DNA of 64,000 nucleotides from Streptomyces sp. NBC_00483. GTDB lineage: Bacteria > Actinomycetota > Actinomycetes > Streptomycetales > Streptomycetaceae. The stretch lies in contig NZ_CP107880.1 of assembly GCF_036013745.1 (NCBI RefSeq), forward strand, positions 5,332,001 through 5,396,000, read 5' to 3'. Shown here in pieces: positions 53,717 through 63,965 of this stretch. The position numbers and the translations under genes were made by a program. The notes beneath the pieces are model-generated. The model was not told where the DNA came from. It worked only from the letters and a program-made list of their open reading frames with translations, and made no database searches. Within the stretch, counting starts at the first letter, position 1, and the number at the start of each line of letters is the position of its first letter.

Positions 53717-53795
53717 CCGGGGCGCTGCCCCGGACCCCGCGCCTCAAGCGCCGGCGGGGCTGAAAGATCGGGGCTCTGCCCCGGACCCCGCGAGT
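53717..53795. repeat. Dispersed GC-rich intergenic element, doubled
   Basis: A full copy (53717-53760, with GCCTCAAGCGCCGGCGGGGC) is followed by a partial copy (GGGGCTCTGCCCCGGACCCC then GCGAG, 53770-53794) in the same orientation, directly after ispF. Confidence 0.85.
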
Positions 53796-53897
53796 CTCGT
53801 TCCAGAGCGGGGCTTAATTTGCCCCGGGAGCTTATTGCGCATGCTTCGCAGTTAGCATGGGTGGGCAAAATGGGTTCCGTCAGGGTTGAGGCAGGCG

Positions 53898-54461
53898 ATG
53901 GGTGAATACGTGATCCGCGTGGCCGGGGACGGCGACGTGGACGAGGCCCGTGCCGTCATGCTGGACACCGTGTACCGCGACCTGCGCTCCGGGTACGTGC
54001 CGCGCTGGCACGCCGACATCATCGACCCGGCCGCCCACTACCTGCGCCCCGAGCGCTGCACCCTGCTCGTCGCCGAGCACCGGGAGAGCGGCGGGATCGT
54101 CGCGACCGGCGCCGTCCGTGACCGCGGGCCCGCCGCCCCGCCCAACCCGCAGTGGGTCGCCGACCGCTTCCCCTCCGGGTCCACCGCCCAGCTGTGCCGG
54201 ATCTACGTACGCCCCGAGCATCGCAGGCACGGACTCGCGCGGACTCTCGTGAGGGAGCTCGTCGACTTCGTGGCCGGGGTCGGTGGGTACGAGGCGCTGT
54301 ACCTGCACACCGATCCCGCCGTGCCGGGCGCCGAGCCCTTCTGGCGCTCCCTCGCCCAAGAGGTGTGCGACGAGCGGGAGTTGGCGGGGGGTGGCCAGGG
54401 CATCGTGCACTTCGAGCTGCCGCTGCCCGCGCCGGTTCCCGCGTACGCGCCCGTCGGCTGA
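53898..54461 (+). CDS. GNAT-family acetyltransferase
   Basis: This 187-residue GNAT protein has the acetyl-CoA loop CRIYVRPEHRRHGLARTLVRELVDF, preceded by strand STAQL. It is the first of four genes joined by stop/start overlaps (GNAT, substrate-binding protein, permease, MFS), so it is likely part of an uptake operon. Its role there is unknown. ATG 53898 is preferred over TTG 53886. Confidence 0.85.
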   Translation: MGEYVIRVAGDGDVDEARAVMLDTVYRDLRSGYVPRWHADIIDPAAHYLRPERCTLLVAEHRESGGIVATGAVRDRGPAAPPNPQWVADRFPSGSTAQLCRIYVRPEHRRHGLARTLVRELVDFVAGVGGYEALYLHTDPAVPGAEPFWRSLAQEVCDERELAGGGQGIVHFELPLPAPVPAYAPVG

Positions 54462-55924
54462 TGCGGCGCCGCGGCTTTCTGCTGGCGGCGGCCGGGATCG
54501 GGCTGACGTCCGCCTGCGGCTCGTTCACCGGGACCGCGCGTCGCGGTCGGATCGCCGTCGACCTCGCCTTCGCGCCCACCCAGGGCCTCTCCCCGTACAG
54601 CGACGACGGGCTGCTGCTCAGCCGGCTCGCCGTCGTCGACGGGCTCACCCGGATGGATACGGAGGGCGTCGTCCATCCCGCGCTCGCCGAGAAGTGGGCC
54701 CGCACGTCCGCCACCACCTGGGAGTTCACGCTGCGCGACGCCCGGTTCCAGGACGGCGGGCGGGTCACCGCCGATGCCGTCGAGGGCGCGCTGACGCGGG
54801 CCGGGCGGGCGAAGACGCAGCCGCGGGTGCTCAGCGACATGCGGCTCACCGCGCGCGCCGTGGGGGAGCGGACCGTGCGGATCACCACGGGCACCGCCGA
54901 CCCGCTGCTGCCCGCCCGGCTCGCGAACCCGTCGCTCGCGATCTTCTCCCCGGCCGCGTACAAGAAGGGCGGCGGCGTCGATCCCGTCGGGACCGCCACC
55001 GGGCCGTTCGCGCTGACCAAGGTGAACGGGGCCGTGTCCGCGACGCTCGACCGGTTCGACGGGCACTGGCGGGGGCAGGCGGCCGCGCGCGGGCTCGACG
55101 TGACCTTCGTCGCCGACAACAACGCCCGCGCCAACGCGCTGCGTTCGGGCCAGATCGAGATCGCCGAGTTCGTGCCCGCCGCCCAGGCGCTCGTCCTCGG
55201 CGACCGGGCGCGGGAGGTCGCCACCGTGCGCACCACGACCCTGTACCTGAACACGCGGACCGGGCCGCTCGCGGACGCCGGGCTGCGGGCCGCCGTGCGG
55301 GAGTCCATCGATACGAGCGCCCTCGCGCGCAGCGTGTACGAGGGGTACGCCACGCGGGGCACGGGCCTGCTCGGTCCCGGTTTCGCCTGGGCCGACGGCA
55401 AGCAGCTCCCCGTCACGGGCCGCGCGAAGGCCGCGAAGCCGCACGGGCGGACGCTCACCCTCGCCACGTACACCAACCGGGCCGAGCTGCCCGAGGTCGC
55501 CGCCGCGCTCCAGCAGCAGCTGCGGCGCGCCGGATTCGCGGTGCGGCTCGTCGTGAAGGACTACGCGCGCCTGGAGTCGGGCGCACTGGACGGGGAGTAC
55601 GACGCGTTCCTGATGTCCCGGTCCACCGCGCTCGACACCGGCGACCCGGTCTCGTACTTCGCCTCCGACTTCACCAGCGGCGGAAGCTTCAACATCTCGC
55701 AGTTGAGCGACCGCGGGGTGGACGGCCTCGTGCGCGAGGCCGCCGGGCTCGAAGGGGCGGCGCGGCACCGGGCCATGCTGCGCGCCGAGGCCGCGATCCT
55801 CGGCACCGACGCGGCCGTGCCGATCGTCCACGAACAGCATCTGCAGGGCGTCGGGGCCGGGGTGCGCGGGGTCGTCCTCGACCCCTATGAACGACAGTTC
55901 GTCGGCTTGGAGACGCGCGCCTGA
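54461..55924 (+). CDS. ABC transporter substrate-binding lipoprotein (peptide/nickel type)
   Basis: This 487-residue SBP_bac_5-family protein begins MRRRGFLLAAAGIGLTSACG: a twin-arginine-like RRRGFLL motif followed by a lipobox with Cys19. The mature domain shows VVDGLTRMDTEGVVHPALAEKW, TWEFTLRDARFQDGGRVTADAV and the C-terminal YDAFLMSRSTALDTGDPVSYF. It should bind peptides, nickel chelates or similar solutes. It overlaps both neighbours by one base (TGATG). No matching ATPase gene lies nearby. Confidence 0.9.
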   Translation: MRRRGFLLAAAGIGLTSACGSFTGTARRGRIAVDLAFAPTQGLSPYSDDGLLLSRLAVVDGLTRMDTEGVVHPALAEKWARTSATTWEFTLRDARFQDGGRVTADAVEGALTRAGRAKTQPRVLSDMRLTARAVGERTVRITTGTADPLLPARLANPSLAIFSPAAYKKGGGVDPVGTATGPFALTKVNGAVSATLDRFDGHWRGQAAARGLDVTFVADNNARANALRSGQIEIAEFVPAAQALVLGDRAREVATVRTTTLYLNTRTGPLADAGLRAAVRESIDTSALARSVYEGYATRGTGLLGPGFAWADGKQLPVTGRAKAAKPHGRTLTLATYTNRAELPEVAAALQQQLRRAGFAVRLVVKDYARLESGALDGEYDAFLMSRSTALDTGDPVSYFASDFTSGGSFNISQLSDRGVDGLVREAAGLEGAARHRAMLRAEAAILGTDAAVPIVHEQHLQGVGAGVRGVVLDPYERQFVGLETRA

Positions 55925-57642
55925 TGTCCCGTATCCGCAAGGGCCTGTCCGTGACGGTGGGCCGCGTGGGCGCCGCCGCCGGGCTGCTCGTGCTCACCGC
56001 GCTGCTGCCCTGGCTGACCCGCACCGACCCCGCGCTCACCGTGCTGCATGCGCGCTACGGCGACGCGCCCACGACGCCGAAGCAACTCGCTGAGGTGCGG
56101 GACCAACTCGGCCTGGACGAAGGGCCGTTCACGTTCCTCGGGCAGTGGGTGCGGGGGCTCGCGCACGGGGATCTCGGCGCGTCGTGGGTGACCGGCGCCG
56201 ATGTCGCCTCCGACGTGGGCGGCGCGTTCTGGGTGTCCGTGTCCCTCATGGCGTACGCGATGGTGGTCGCGGTCGTGCTGGCCGTGGCGCTGTGCCTGCC
56301 GACGCTCCGGCGCGCGCGGCCCGAACCCGCGCACGGGGTGGGTGCGGGGATCCTCGCCGCGCTCCCCGAGTTCCTCCTCGCCTCCGTCCTCGCGACGCTG
56401 TTCGCCGTGCACCTCCACTGGTTCCCGGCGCAGGGCTGGGCCTCGCCCGCCTCGGCCGTGCTGCCCGCGCTCGCCCTCGGCATCCCGGCAGGGGCCGTGC
56501 TCGGGCGGCTCGGCCAGGACGCGCTGCCCGCCGCGTTCGCCGAACCGTGGGTGCGTACGGCGCGGGCGAACGGCATGCCGCGCCCGCGGATCGCCCGGCA
56601 CGCGGTGCGGCGGGCGCTGCCCGCGGTGCTGCCGCAGGCGGGGCTCACGGTGGTCGGGCTGACCGGGGCCGCGGCCGCGGTGGAGGCGGTCTTCGCGATC
56701 CCGGGGCTCGGCGGCACGGCCGTCGCGGCCGCGCTCGACCTCGACCTGCCGCTGCTCCAGGGCTGCCTGCTGGTGCTGCTCGCGTTGGGTGTGGTGGCGG
56801 CGGTGCTCGTCGGGCTCGTGCGCCGGCGGCTGCTCGGCCCCGCGCTCGAAGCGGGCGCGCTGCCGGGGCTCGCGCGGGTGACCGGGGGCGGGCGCGGGCG
56901 GCTGTACGCCGCCGGGGCGCTGGCCGCCGGGCTGCTCGCCGTCATCGTGTGGGGGCTGACCCGCGATCCGCTCCAGGTCGACCTGGCCGCCAGGCTGTCG
57001 GGTCCTTCCGGCGCCCACCCCTTCGGTACCGACGCGCTCGGCCGCGACGTCCTCGCCCGGCTCGGCCACGGGGCGCTGCGCACGCTCGCCGTGGCGGCGG
57101 CCGTCTGCGCCGTGTGCTTCGTGGTGGGCGTCGGCCTGGGGCTGATGCGGTGGACCGCGGGGCTCACCGAGGTCGCCAACGCGCTGCCCGCGATCCTGGC
57201 GGGTCTCCTTGTCACCGGGCTGTTCGGGGCGGGCGTCGCGGGGGCGGCGGTCGCCGTCGCCGCGGTCGGCTGGGCGCCGCTCGCCGCGCACACGGCGGCC
57301 GTCGCCGAGGCGGAGCGGGGGGCCGGGTATGTGGAGGCGGCGGTCGCCTCCGGCGCGGGGCGGTGGCAGGTGTTGCGGAGGCACGTGCTGAGCGCGGTGG
57401 TGCCGACGGTGGGGCGGCACGCGGTGCTGCGGCTCGCGCCGACGACCCTGGCGCTTGCGTCCCTGGGTTTCCTCGGCCTCGGTACGCAGCCGCCGACGCC
57501 GGAGTGGGGGCGGTTGCTGATGGAGAACCTGCCGTATGCGGAGCGGGCGCCGTGGTCCGTGCTTGCACCTGCGGTGGGGCTGGCCGGGGTGGGGGCGATC
57601 GTGGTGTTGGCGTCGGCCGCCGGCCTGAGGCGGAAACGATGA
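55924..57642 (+). CDS. Fused ABC permease (DppB-like plus DppC-like halves)
   Basis: This 572-residue protein carries two complete permease halves that are separate genes in most Dpp/Opp systems. The N-half (to about residue 300) has the EAA-type loop RTARANGMPRPRIARHAVRR. The C-half has the DppC start GAHPFGTDALGRDVLARLG and the loop AAVASGAGRWQVLRRHVLSAV, ending in LGTQPPTPEWGRLLMENLPY. About six membrane segments are predicted per half. No frameshift is seen at the junction, so it looks like a true fusion. The cognate ATPase is missing locally. Confidence 0.88.
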   Translation: MSRIRKGLSVTVGRVGAAAGLLVLTALLPWLTRTDPALTVLHARYGDAPTTPKQLAEVRDQLGLDEGPFTFLGQWVRGLAHGDLGASWVTGADVASDVGGAFWVSVSLMAYAMVVAVVLAVALCLPTLRRARPEPAHGVGAGILAALPEFLLASVLATLFAVHLHWFPAQGWASPASAVLPALALGIPAGAVLGRLGQDALPAAFAEPWVRTARANGMPRPRIARHAVRRALPAVLPQAGLTVVGLTGAAAAVEAVFAIPGLGGTAVAAALDLDLPLLQGCLLVLLALGVVAAVLVGLVRRRLLGPALEAGALPGLARVTGGGRGRLYAAGALAAGLLAVIVWGLTRDPLQVDLAARLSGPSGAHPFGTDALGRDVLARLGHGALRTLAVAAAVCAVCFVVGVGLGLMRWTAGLTEVANALPAILAGLLVTGLFGAGVAGAAVAVAAVGWAPLAAHTAAVAEAERGAGYVEAAVASGAGRWQVLRRHVLSAVVPTVGRHAVLRLAPTTLALASLGFLGLGTQPPTPEWGRLLMENLPYAERAPWSVLAPAVGLAGVGAIVVLASAAGLRRKR

Positions 57643-59042
57643 CCGGCCACGGGGCTCCGCCCCGGACCCCGCGCCTCAAACGCCGGCGGGGCTTGATCTA
57701 TCAAGCCCCTGCGGCGATTGAGCAGCGGGGTCCGGGGCAGCGCCCCGCGACCGCAACGCCGAAGCGGCGATTGATCCGGGGGCTTCCGCCCTACCTCCGG
57801 ATGCTCGCCGGGACCCAGCTCGCGTTCAACATCGGCTTCTATGCCGTGCTGCCCTACCTCGCCACCCACCTCGCCGACACCATCGGGCTCGCGGGCTGGG
57901 CCGTGGGGCTCGTGCTCGGGCTGCGTACGTTCAGTCAGCAGGGGCTCTTCGTGGTCGGGGGCGCGCTCACCGACCGGTTCGGGCCGCGGCCGGTCGTGCT
58001 GGCCGGGTGTCTGCTGCGGATCGCCGGGTTCGTGTGGCTCGCCTTCGCGGGCAGCACGGTCACCGTCGTCGCCGCGGTCGTGCTCGTCGGGTTCGCCGCC
58101 GCGCTGTTCTCGCCCGCCGTCGAGTCGGAGGCGGCCCGCGAGGCCGTCCGCCACGAGCGCGCCACCGGCGTCCCGCGCGCCCAGGTGCTCGGCGTCTTCT
58201 CTGCGGCCGGGCAGGCCGGCGCGTTCCTCGGGCCGCTGCTCGGCACCGCGCTGCTGTACGCCGGGTTCCGGGCCGCGTGCCTGGCGGGCGCGCTCGTCTT
58301 CGTGGGGGTGTTCGCCGGGCACGCGCGCCTGATGCCGCGCCGCGAGCGCGCCCCCGGTACGCGCCGCGTCAAGGGCGGCCGCGCCGTCTTCGCGAACCCC
58401 CGCTTCCTCGCGCTCTGCCTCGCGTACAGCGGCTACCTCATCGCCTACAACCAGCTCTATCTCGCGCTGCCGGTCGAGATCACCCGCGCCACCGGCTCGC
58501 AGGACGCGGTGGGCCTCCTCTTCGCGCTGTCCTCGCTGCTCGTCGTCGGCGCCCAGCTGCCCGTCACCCGCTGGTCCGCGGCCCGGATCGCGCCGCGGAT
58601 CGCGCTGACCGGGGGACTGCTCCTGGTGGCGGCGGGGTTCGCGACGGTCGCGGCCACGGCCCCGTACCTCCCGAGCCACACCCCGTACGCGCTGCTGCCC
58701 GCCTGCGCGCTGGTCGTGCTGCTCACGCTCGGCCAGATGCTGCTCGTCCCGGCGGCGCGCGGCCTCGTCCCCGACCTGGTGGACGAGCGGCACCTGGGCC
58801 TCGCGACGGGGGCGCTGTCCTCCGTCTCGGGGCTCGCTGTACTGGCCGGGAGCGCCGGAACGGGCGCGCTGCTCACCCTGCCCGCGCCCGCCCTGTGGTC
58901 GGCGCTCGCGGTGGTGCCGCTGGCGGCGGCGGGGCTCGCCCGCTTCGTGACACCTGTGCGAAAAGAGCGCCGAAATACCGGCCCGCTCGGGTGCGTTCCC
59001 GGAGGATCGGGTACGCGCCAACCGTCCCCCGAGAAGGAGTGA
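57639..59042 (+). CDS. MFS transporter with uncertain N-terminus
   Basis: This 467-residue frame starts at ATG 57639 in an ATGA overlap with the permease. Residues from about 55 on form a 12-segment MFS protein (MLAGTQLAFNIGFYAVLPYL, GGALTDRFGPRPVVLAG, GHARLMPRRERAPG, LVPAARGLVPDLVDERH). Residues 3-45 are translated from the dispersed intergenic element (GAPPRTPRLKRRRGL), which also forms a large inverted repeat. The real start may therefore be TTG 57771 or ATG 57801. Family: DHA1-type drug or metabolite exporter. An F420-type oxidoreductase gene follows after 4 bp. Confidence 0.85.
   Translation: MTGHGAPPRTPRLKRRRGLIYQAPAAIEQRGPGQRPATATPKRRLIRGLPPYLRMLAGTQLAFNIGFYAVLPYLATHLADTIGLAGWAVGLVLGLRTFSQQGLFVVGGALTDRFGPRPVVLAGCLLRIAGFVWLAFAGSTVTVVAAVVLVGFAAALFSPAVESEAAREAVRHERATGVPRAQVLGVFSAAGQAGAFLGPLLGTALLYAGFRAACLAGALVFVGVFAGHARLMPRRERAPGTRRVKGGRAVFANPRFLALCLAYSGYLIAYNQLYLALPVEITRATGSQDAVGLLFALSSLLVVGAQLPVTRWSAARIAPRIALTGGLLLVAAGFATVAATAPYLPSHTPYALLPACALVVLLTLGQMLLVPAARGLVPDLVDERHLGLATGALSSVSGLAVLAGSAGTGALLTLPAPALWSALAVVPLAAAGLARFVTPVRKERRNTGPLGCVPGGSGTRQPSPEKE
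57651..57748. repeat. Dispersed GC-rich element as inverted pair
   Basis: A full copy (57651-57695) and an inverted copy (57700-57748) meet at GGGGCTTGA-TCTA-TCAAGCCCC, so the whole unit can form a very long hairpin. It lies within the apparent 5' end of the MFS gene and directly after the permease stop, so it may act as a terminator or attenuator. Confidence 0.85.
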
Positions 59043-59046
59043 GGCC

Positions 59047-59451
59047 ATGTCAGCCCAGCTGTCCGACGAGCTCAAGGCACTGCTCGACAGCAAGGTGTTC
59101 ATCGCTGTCGCCACGATCCAGCCCGACGGGAGCCCCCAGGTCTCCCCGGTATGGGCGAAGCGCGACGGTGACGACGTCCTGTTCTCCACGACCGTCGACC
59201 GCCGCAAGACGAAGAACCTGCAGGCCGACCCGCGCGTGACGGTGATGGTCCAGCCCGCCGACAACCCGTACGCCTACGCCGAGATCCGCGGCACCGTGGA
59301 GATCACCACGGAGGGCGGCCAGGAACTCATCGACGAACTGTCGCTGAAGTACACCGGCAAGAAGTACGCGGAATTCAACCCGACGTCCGGCCAGGACGCC
59401 GAACGAGTGGTCGTCCGGGTGCGCCCCCGCAAGGTCGTCGGCCGAGTCTGA
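59047..59451 (+). CDS. PPOX-class F420-dependent oxidoreductase
   Basis: This 134-residue split-beta-barrel flavin/deazaflavin-binding protein (KVFIAVATIQPDGSPQVSPVW, VLFSTTVDRRKTKNLQADPR, ERVVVRVRPRKVVGR) matches F420H2-dependent reductases of the PPOX class. These reduce or bind F420 and other tetrapyrrole-like ligands; the substrate is unknown. GAGAAGGAGTGAGG precedes the ATG. Confidence 0.93.
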   Translation: MSAQLSDELKALLDSKVFIAVATIQPDGSPQVSPVWAKRDGDDVLFSTTVDRRKTKNLQADPRVTVMVQPADNPYAYAEIRGTVEITTEGGQELIDELSLKYTGKKYAEFNPTSGQDAERVVVRVRPRKVVGRV

Positions 59452-59467
59452 GCCGATCAAGGCAAAT

Positions 59468-59520
59468 CAAGCCCCGCCGGCGTTTGAGGCGCGGGGTCCG
59501 GGGCAGCGCCCCGCGACCGC
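59468..59520. repeat. Dispersed GC-rich intergenic element
   Basis: AAGCCCCGCCGGCGTTTGAG followed by GCGCGGGGTCCGGGGCAGCG and CCCCGCGACCGC lies between the PPOX gene and cysS. Its tail GGGGTCCGGGGCAGCGCCCC is identical to the inverted copy at 57729-57748. Confidence 0.88.
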
Positions 59521-59617
59521 ACCCCCGTGGGGGCATGCCGGGACGCAGGCCCCAGCCGACAACCCGGTATACGGCCGGAGGCCCATGGCACACCTCCGGG
59601 CCTACTACCCTGGAGGG

Positions 59618-61015
<1,398 letters not shown>

Positions 61016-61035
61016 CAGAGGCTGAGCAGCCGAAT

Positions 61036-61061
61036 GTGCTGCCCGGCGCTTCGGGCGGCAC
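61036..61061 (+). terminator. Hairpin between cysS and the methyltransferase gene
   Basis: GTGCTGCCCG and CGGGCGGCAC form a 10-bp stem with one T-G wobble and a six-base loop, 20 bp after the cysS stop. It could attenuate rather than stop transcription. Confidence 0.5.
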
Positions 61062-61116
61062 ACTTCATAGACGTACGCACACATCCGTAGACGTAGACGT
61101 AAGAGACAGGTAGGTC

Positions 61117-62067
61117 ATGGCCGCCAACAGCAACCGCCGCATGTCCGGCAAGAAGGGCGCGCAGGTAGGCAGCGGTGGCAATCGGCGCCGCGGCCTCGAG
61201 GGCAAGGGCCCCACGCCGCCCGCCGAGATGCGCAAGGGGCACGCCAAGCAGCGTGCCGCCAACGCCAAGACCAAGCGCGCCCAGGGCCGTCCGGCCAACC
61301 GCACCGGCGGTCCGCGCGGCAAGTCCACCTCCGAGATGGTCGTCGGCCGCAACCCGGTCGTCGAGGCGCTGCGCGGCGGCGTGCCCGCCACGACGCTGTA
61401 CGTGCAGCAGTTCATCGACAACGACGAGCGGGTGCGCGAGGCCCTGCAGGTCGCCGGTGAGCGCGGCGGGATCCACCTCATGGAGGCCCCGCGCCCCGAG
61501 CTCGACCGCATGACCAACGGGCTCAACCACCAGGGCCTCGTCCTCCAGGTCCCGCCGTACGAGTACGCGTTCCCGGAGGACCTCTCCGGCGCCGCGTACG
61601 ACGCGGGCGTGGACCCGCTGATCGTCGCGCTCGACGGCGTCACCGACCCGCGCAACCTCGGCGCCGTCGTCCGCTCCGTCTCCGCCTTCGGCGGCCACGG
61701 CGTCGTCGTGCCCGAGCGGCGCGCGGCCGGGATGACGGCGGGTGCGTGGAAGACGTCCGCCGGTACCGCGGCGCGCACGCCGGTCGCCCGCGCCACCAAC
61801 CTGACCCGCACCCTGGAGCAGTACAAGAAGGCGGGCATCGCCGTGGTCGGCCTCGCCGCCGACGGTGAGCACACCGTGGGTGACCTGGAGGCCCTCGGCG
61901 GCCCCGTCGTCATCGTCGTCGGCAGCGAGGGCAAGGGCCTGTCCCGCCTCGTCGGTGAGACCTGCGACTACCGCGTCCGCATCCCGATGCCGGGCGGCGC
62001 CGAGTCGCTGAACGCCGGCGTCGCCGCGGGCGTCGTCCTGTACGAGGCGGCCCGCCGCCGCGCCTGA
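61117..62067 (+). CDS. rlmB: 23S rRNA 2'-O-methyltransferase, TrmH/SpoU family (RlmB-like)
   Basis: This 316-residue SPOUT enzyme has a basic, disordered N-terminal extension of ~70 residues ([20 protein letters not shown]). A ribosomal-L30e-like substrate domain ([20 protein letters not shown]) leads to the knotted SAM domain: [31 protein letters not shown] and [22 protein letters not shown]. These are motifs 1-3 of the TrmH family. RlmB modifies 23S rRNA G2251 in E. coli; exact target here is inferred. Confidence 0.92.
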   Translation: MAANSNRRMSGKKGAQVGSGGNRRRGLEGKGPTPPAEMRKGHAKQRAANAKTKRAQGRPANRTGGPRGKSTSEMVVGRNPVVEALRGGVPATTLYVQQFIDNDERVREALQVAGERGGIHLMEAPRPELDRMTNGLNHQGLVLQVPPYEYAFPEDLSGAAYDAGVDPLIVALDGVTDPRNLGAVVRSVSAFGGHGVVVPERRAAGMTAGAWKTSAGTAARTPVARATNLTRTLEQYKKAGIAVVGLAADGEHTVGDLEALGGPVVIVVGSEGKGLSRLVGETCDYRVRIPMPGGAESLNAGVAAGVVLYEAARRRA

Positions 62068-62079
62068 CCCGCACCCGGC

Positions 62080-62115
62080 TGTCCGGGCCCCGAGATCCTT
62101 GACGGGGCCCGGACA
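62080..62115 (+). terminator. Terminator after rlmB
   Basis: TGTCCGGGCCCCG and CGGGGCCCGGACA form a perfect 13-bp stem with a ten-base loop, 12 bp after the stop, followed by TTTC. Confidence 0.88.
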
Positions 62116-62162
62116 TTTCGGTGGGGTTGAGGCAGTGTCCTAAACACACATCACTCGGTTAG

Positions 62163-63854
62163 ATGAGTGTGGACACCAGAACGCCCCGCACACCCTCGGG
62201 TGACCGCACGTCGGGATTCGACGACGGTCCCGCGCTGAGCATGGTGAAGGTTCCGTGCGATCCGGCGCAGGTCATCGTCAACCACGCGAGTTTCCGCGTG
62301 CAGCTCCCCACGGCGCAGCAGTCGCAACTCCCGCGCATCTCACGGCACTTGAGCGCCACGGGCGTGGCCGGAGCCGACGCGGCGACCACCCGCATCCCCG
62401 TCATCACCGCCGCAGGTACGCCCGGCGCCCGGCGCCGCCGCCCCGTCGTCAGAGCCGGCGGAGGCCTCGACACCAGCGGACTCCTGCAGGGCGCGCGCCG
62501 CTCCGGCGAACCGGACGAAGGCACCGCCACGCAGGTCATCCCGCGCGTCGACGAGCGCGACTTCGCCGACGACCTCGGCCTCTACCGCGACTCGCCCACC
62601 GACGAAGCCACCCAGGAGACGCCCACCGTCGGCCCCTGGCAGGGCGGCGCGGACACGCCCACGCGGATCCTGCCGCGCATGCGCCAGTCCGGCAGCGCCT
62701 TCGAGGAGACCGGCGAGCTCGAGCAAATCCCGTACGGGGACGACGAGTTCGACGAGCGGACCGGTTCGCCGGACGGCGGCAGGGACGGCGGTTCCGAAAG
62801 CGAGAGCACGGCCGCCCGCCGCTACGGACCCGTCCGGCACGCCTACTATCCCGGCCGCCGGATGAACCTCGGCGTCGTGCTGCTCCCGCTGCGCGTCTTC
62901 CTCGGCTTCATCTCCATCTACGCCGGCATGGGCAAGCTCTGCGACCCCGTCTACTTCGACGGCGGCGAGCGCGGCTCGATGGTCAAGTGGCTGAACTCGC
63001 TGCACCCCTGGGCCCTCGCCGAACCGCTCCGCGACTGGGCGCTCCAGCACCCCGTCGGCGCGGGCCTCGTGATCGCCTTCCTCCAGGTCATCGTCGGCGT
63101 GCTCACGGTCCTCGGCCTGTGGCAGCGGCTCGCCGCCGGCGTCGGTGCGCTGCTCTCCGCGGCGCTGCTTGTCACCGTCAGCTGGAAGACCCTCCCCGCC
63201 TACGACGCGCCCGACATCATCTACCTCGCCGCCTGGTCCCCGCTGATCATCGCCGGGGCCCCCGTCTACTCCATCGACGGCAAGCTCGCGGGCGGCGCCT
63301 GGCGGCGGCTCGGACCGCGCGCCGCGCTGTGGGACCTGCGCGGCTACGTCCTGCGCCGCGGCACCGTCGTCGCGACCCTCGTCATCGGTGCCACGCTGCT
63401 CATCGGCTCGGTGCTCGGCGGCGCCGTCCGCGACGCCGACCGGGTCACCGCCCCGGGCCCCGGCGACGCGCCCCGCAACGAGGTGCCCGGCTCCCCGCTC
63501 CCCTCCGAGCCCGGCACCAGCGCCTCGCAGCGCCAGCACACCAGGAGCCCTTCGGCCTCGTCCTCCAACGCGCCGACGCAGGGCACCACGTCGAGCCCGT
63601 CCGGGTCCCCCAGCTCCGCCGGCGCGACCGCGGGCACGGGCGCCACGAGCGGCACCAGCGGCACCACGACGACGCCGACCCAGGGCACCACCGCGGGCCA
63701 GGCCCCGCCCCAGCAGTCGGCGCCGCAGCAGCAGCCGCCGTCGAGCACCGGCGGCGCGCCGACCTCGGGCGGCACGTCATCGGACGGCGGCACGTCGTCC
63801 GGCGGCCAGGACGGCAAGAAGTCGGGCCTGGTGGGCGGACTGCTCGGCGAGTAA
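62163..63854 (+). CDS. DoxX-domain membrane protein with long disordered ends
   Basis: This 563-residue protein has a ~235-residue soluble, charged N-terminus. A DoxX-like four-helix membrane domain follows (about residues 238-390: LGVVLLPLRVFLGFISIYAGMGKL, AGLVIAFLQVIVGVLTVLGL, AGVGALLSAALLVTVSW). An additional membrane helix lies near residue 410. The C-terminal ~130 residues are a Ser/Thr/Gly/Pro-rich low-complexity tail (TTTTPTQGTTAGQAPPQQ). DoxX proteins take part in quinone or thiol redox at the membrane. The soluble extensions are specific to streptomycetes and have no known role. ATG 62163 lacks a clear Shine-Dalgarno. Confidence 0.88.
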   Translation: MSVDTRTPRTPSGDRTSGFDDGPALSMVKVPCDPAQVIVNHASFRVQLPTAQQSQLPRISRHLSATGVAGADAATTRIPVITAAGTPGARRRRPVVRAGGGLDTSGLLQGARRSGEPDEGTATQVIPRVDERDFADDLGLYRDSPTDEATQETPTVGPWQGGADTPTRILPRMRQSGSAFEETGELEQIPYGDDEFDERTGSPDGGRDGGSESESTAARRYGPVRHAYYPGRRMNLGVVLLPLRVFLGFISIYAGMGKLCDPVYFDGGERGSMVKWLNSLHPWALAEPLRDWALQHPVGAGLVIAFLQVIVGVLTVLGLWQRLAAGVGALLSAALLVTVSWKTLPAYDAPDIIYLAAWSPLIIAGAPVYSIDGKLAGGAWRRLGPRAALWDLRGYVLRRGTVVATLVIGATLLIGSVLGGAVRDADRVTAPGPGDAPRNEVPGSPLPSEPGTSASQRQHTRSPSASSSNAPTQGTTSSPSGSPSSAGATAGTGATSGTSGTTTTPTQGTTAGQAPPQQSAPQQQPPSSTGGAPTSGGTSSDGGTSSGGQDGKKSGLVGGLLGE

Positions 63855-63876
63855 CGCGCCCTTCCTCCCCTTACGA

Positions 63877-63915
63877 CGATGGGGCCCCGCACGTGGATCG
63901 TGCGGGGCCCCATCG
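63877..63915. terminator. Bidirectional terminator, DoxX gene / edge gene
   Basis: CGATGGGGCCCCGCAC and GTGCGGGGCCCCATCG form a perfect 16-bp stem with a seven-base loop between convergent stops at 63854 and 63966. Confidence 0.9.
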
Positions 63916-63965
63916 ACGTACGGGGAGGGAAGTCGTAGCGAGAAGAAGGGGAGAGAGCGGAACGC

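Noticed and set aside
56055..59264. 1069-codon reverse-strand open frame opposite the permease, MFS and PPOX genes
   Set aside because: It is an antisense shadow of high-GC coding DNA: composition is Arg/Ala/Gly/Pro-rich, no motif appears, and the three forward genes have clear family signatures.
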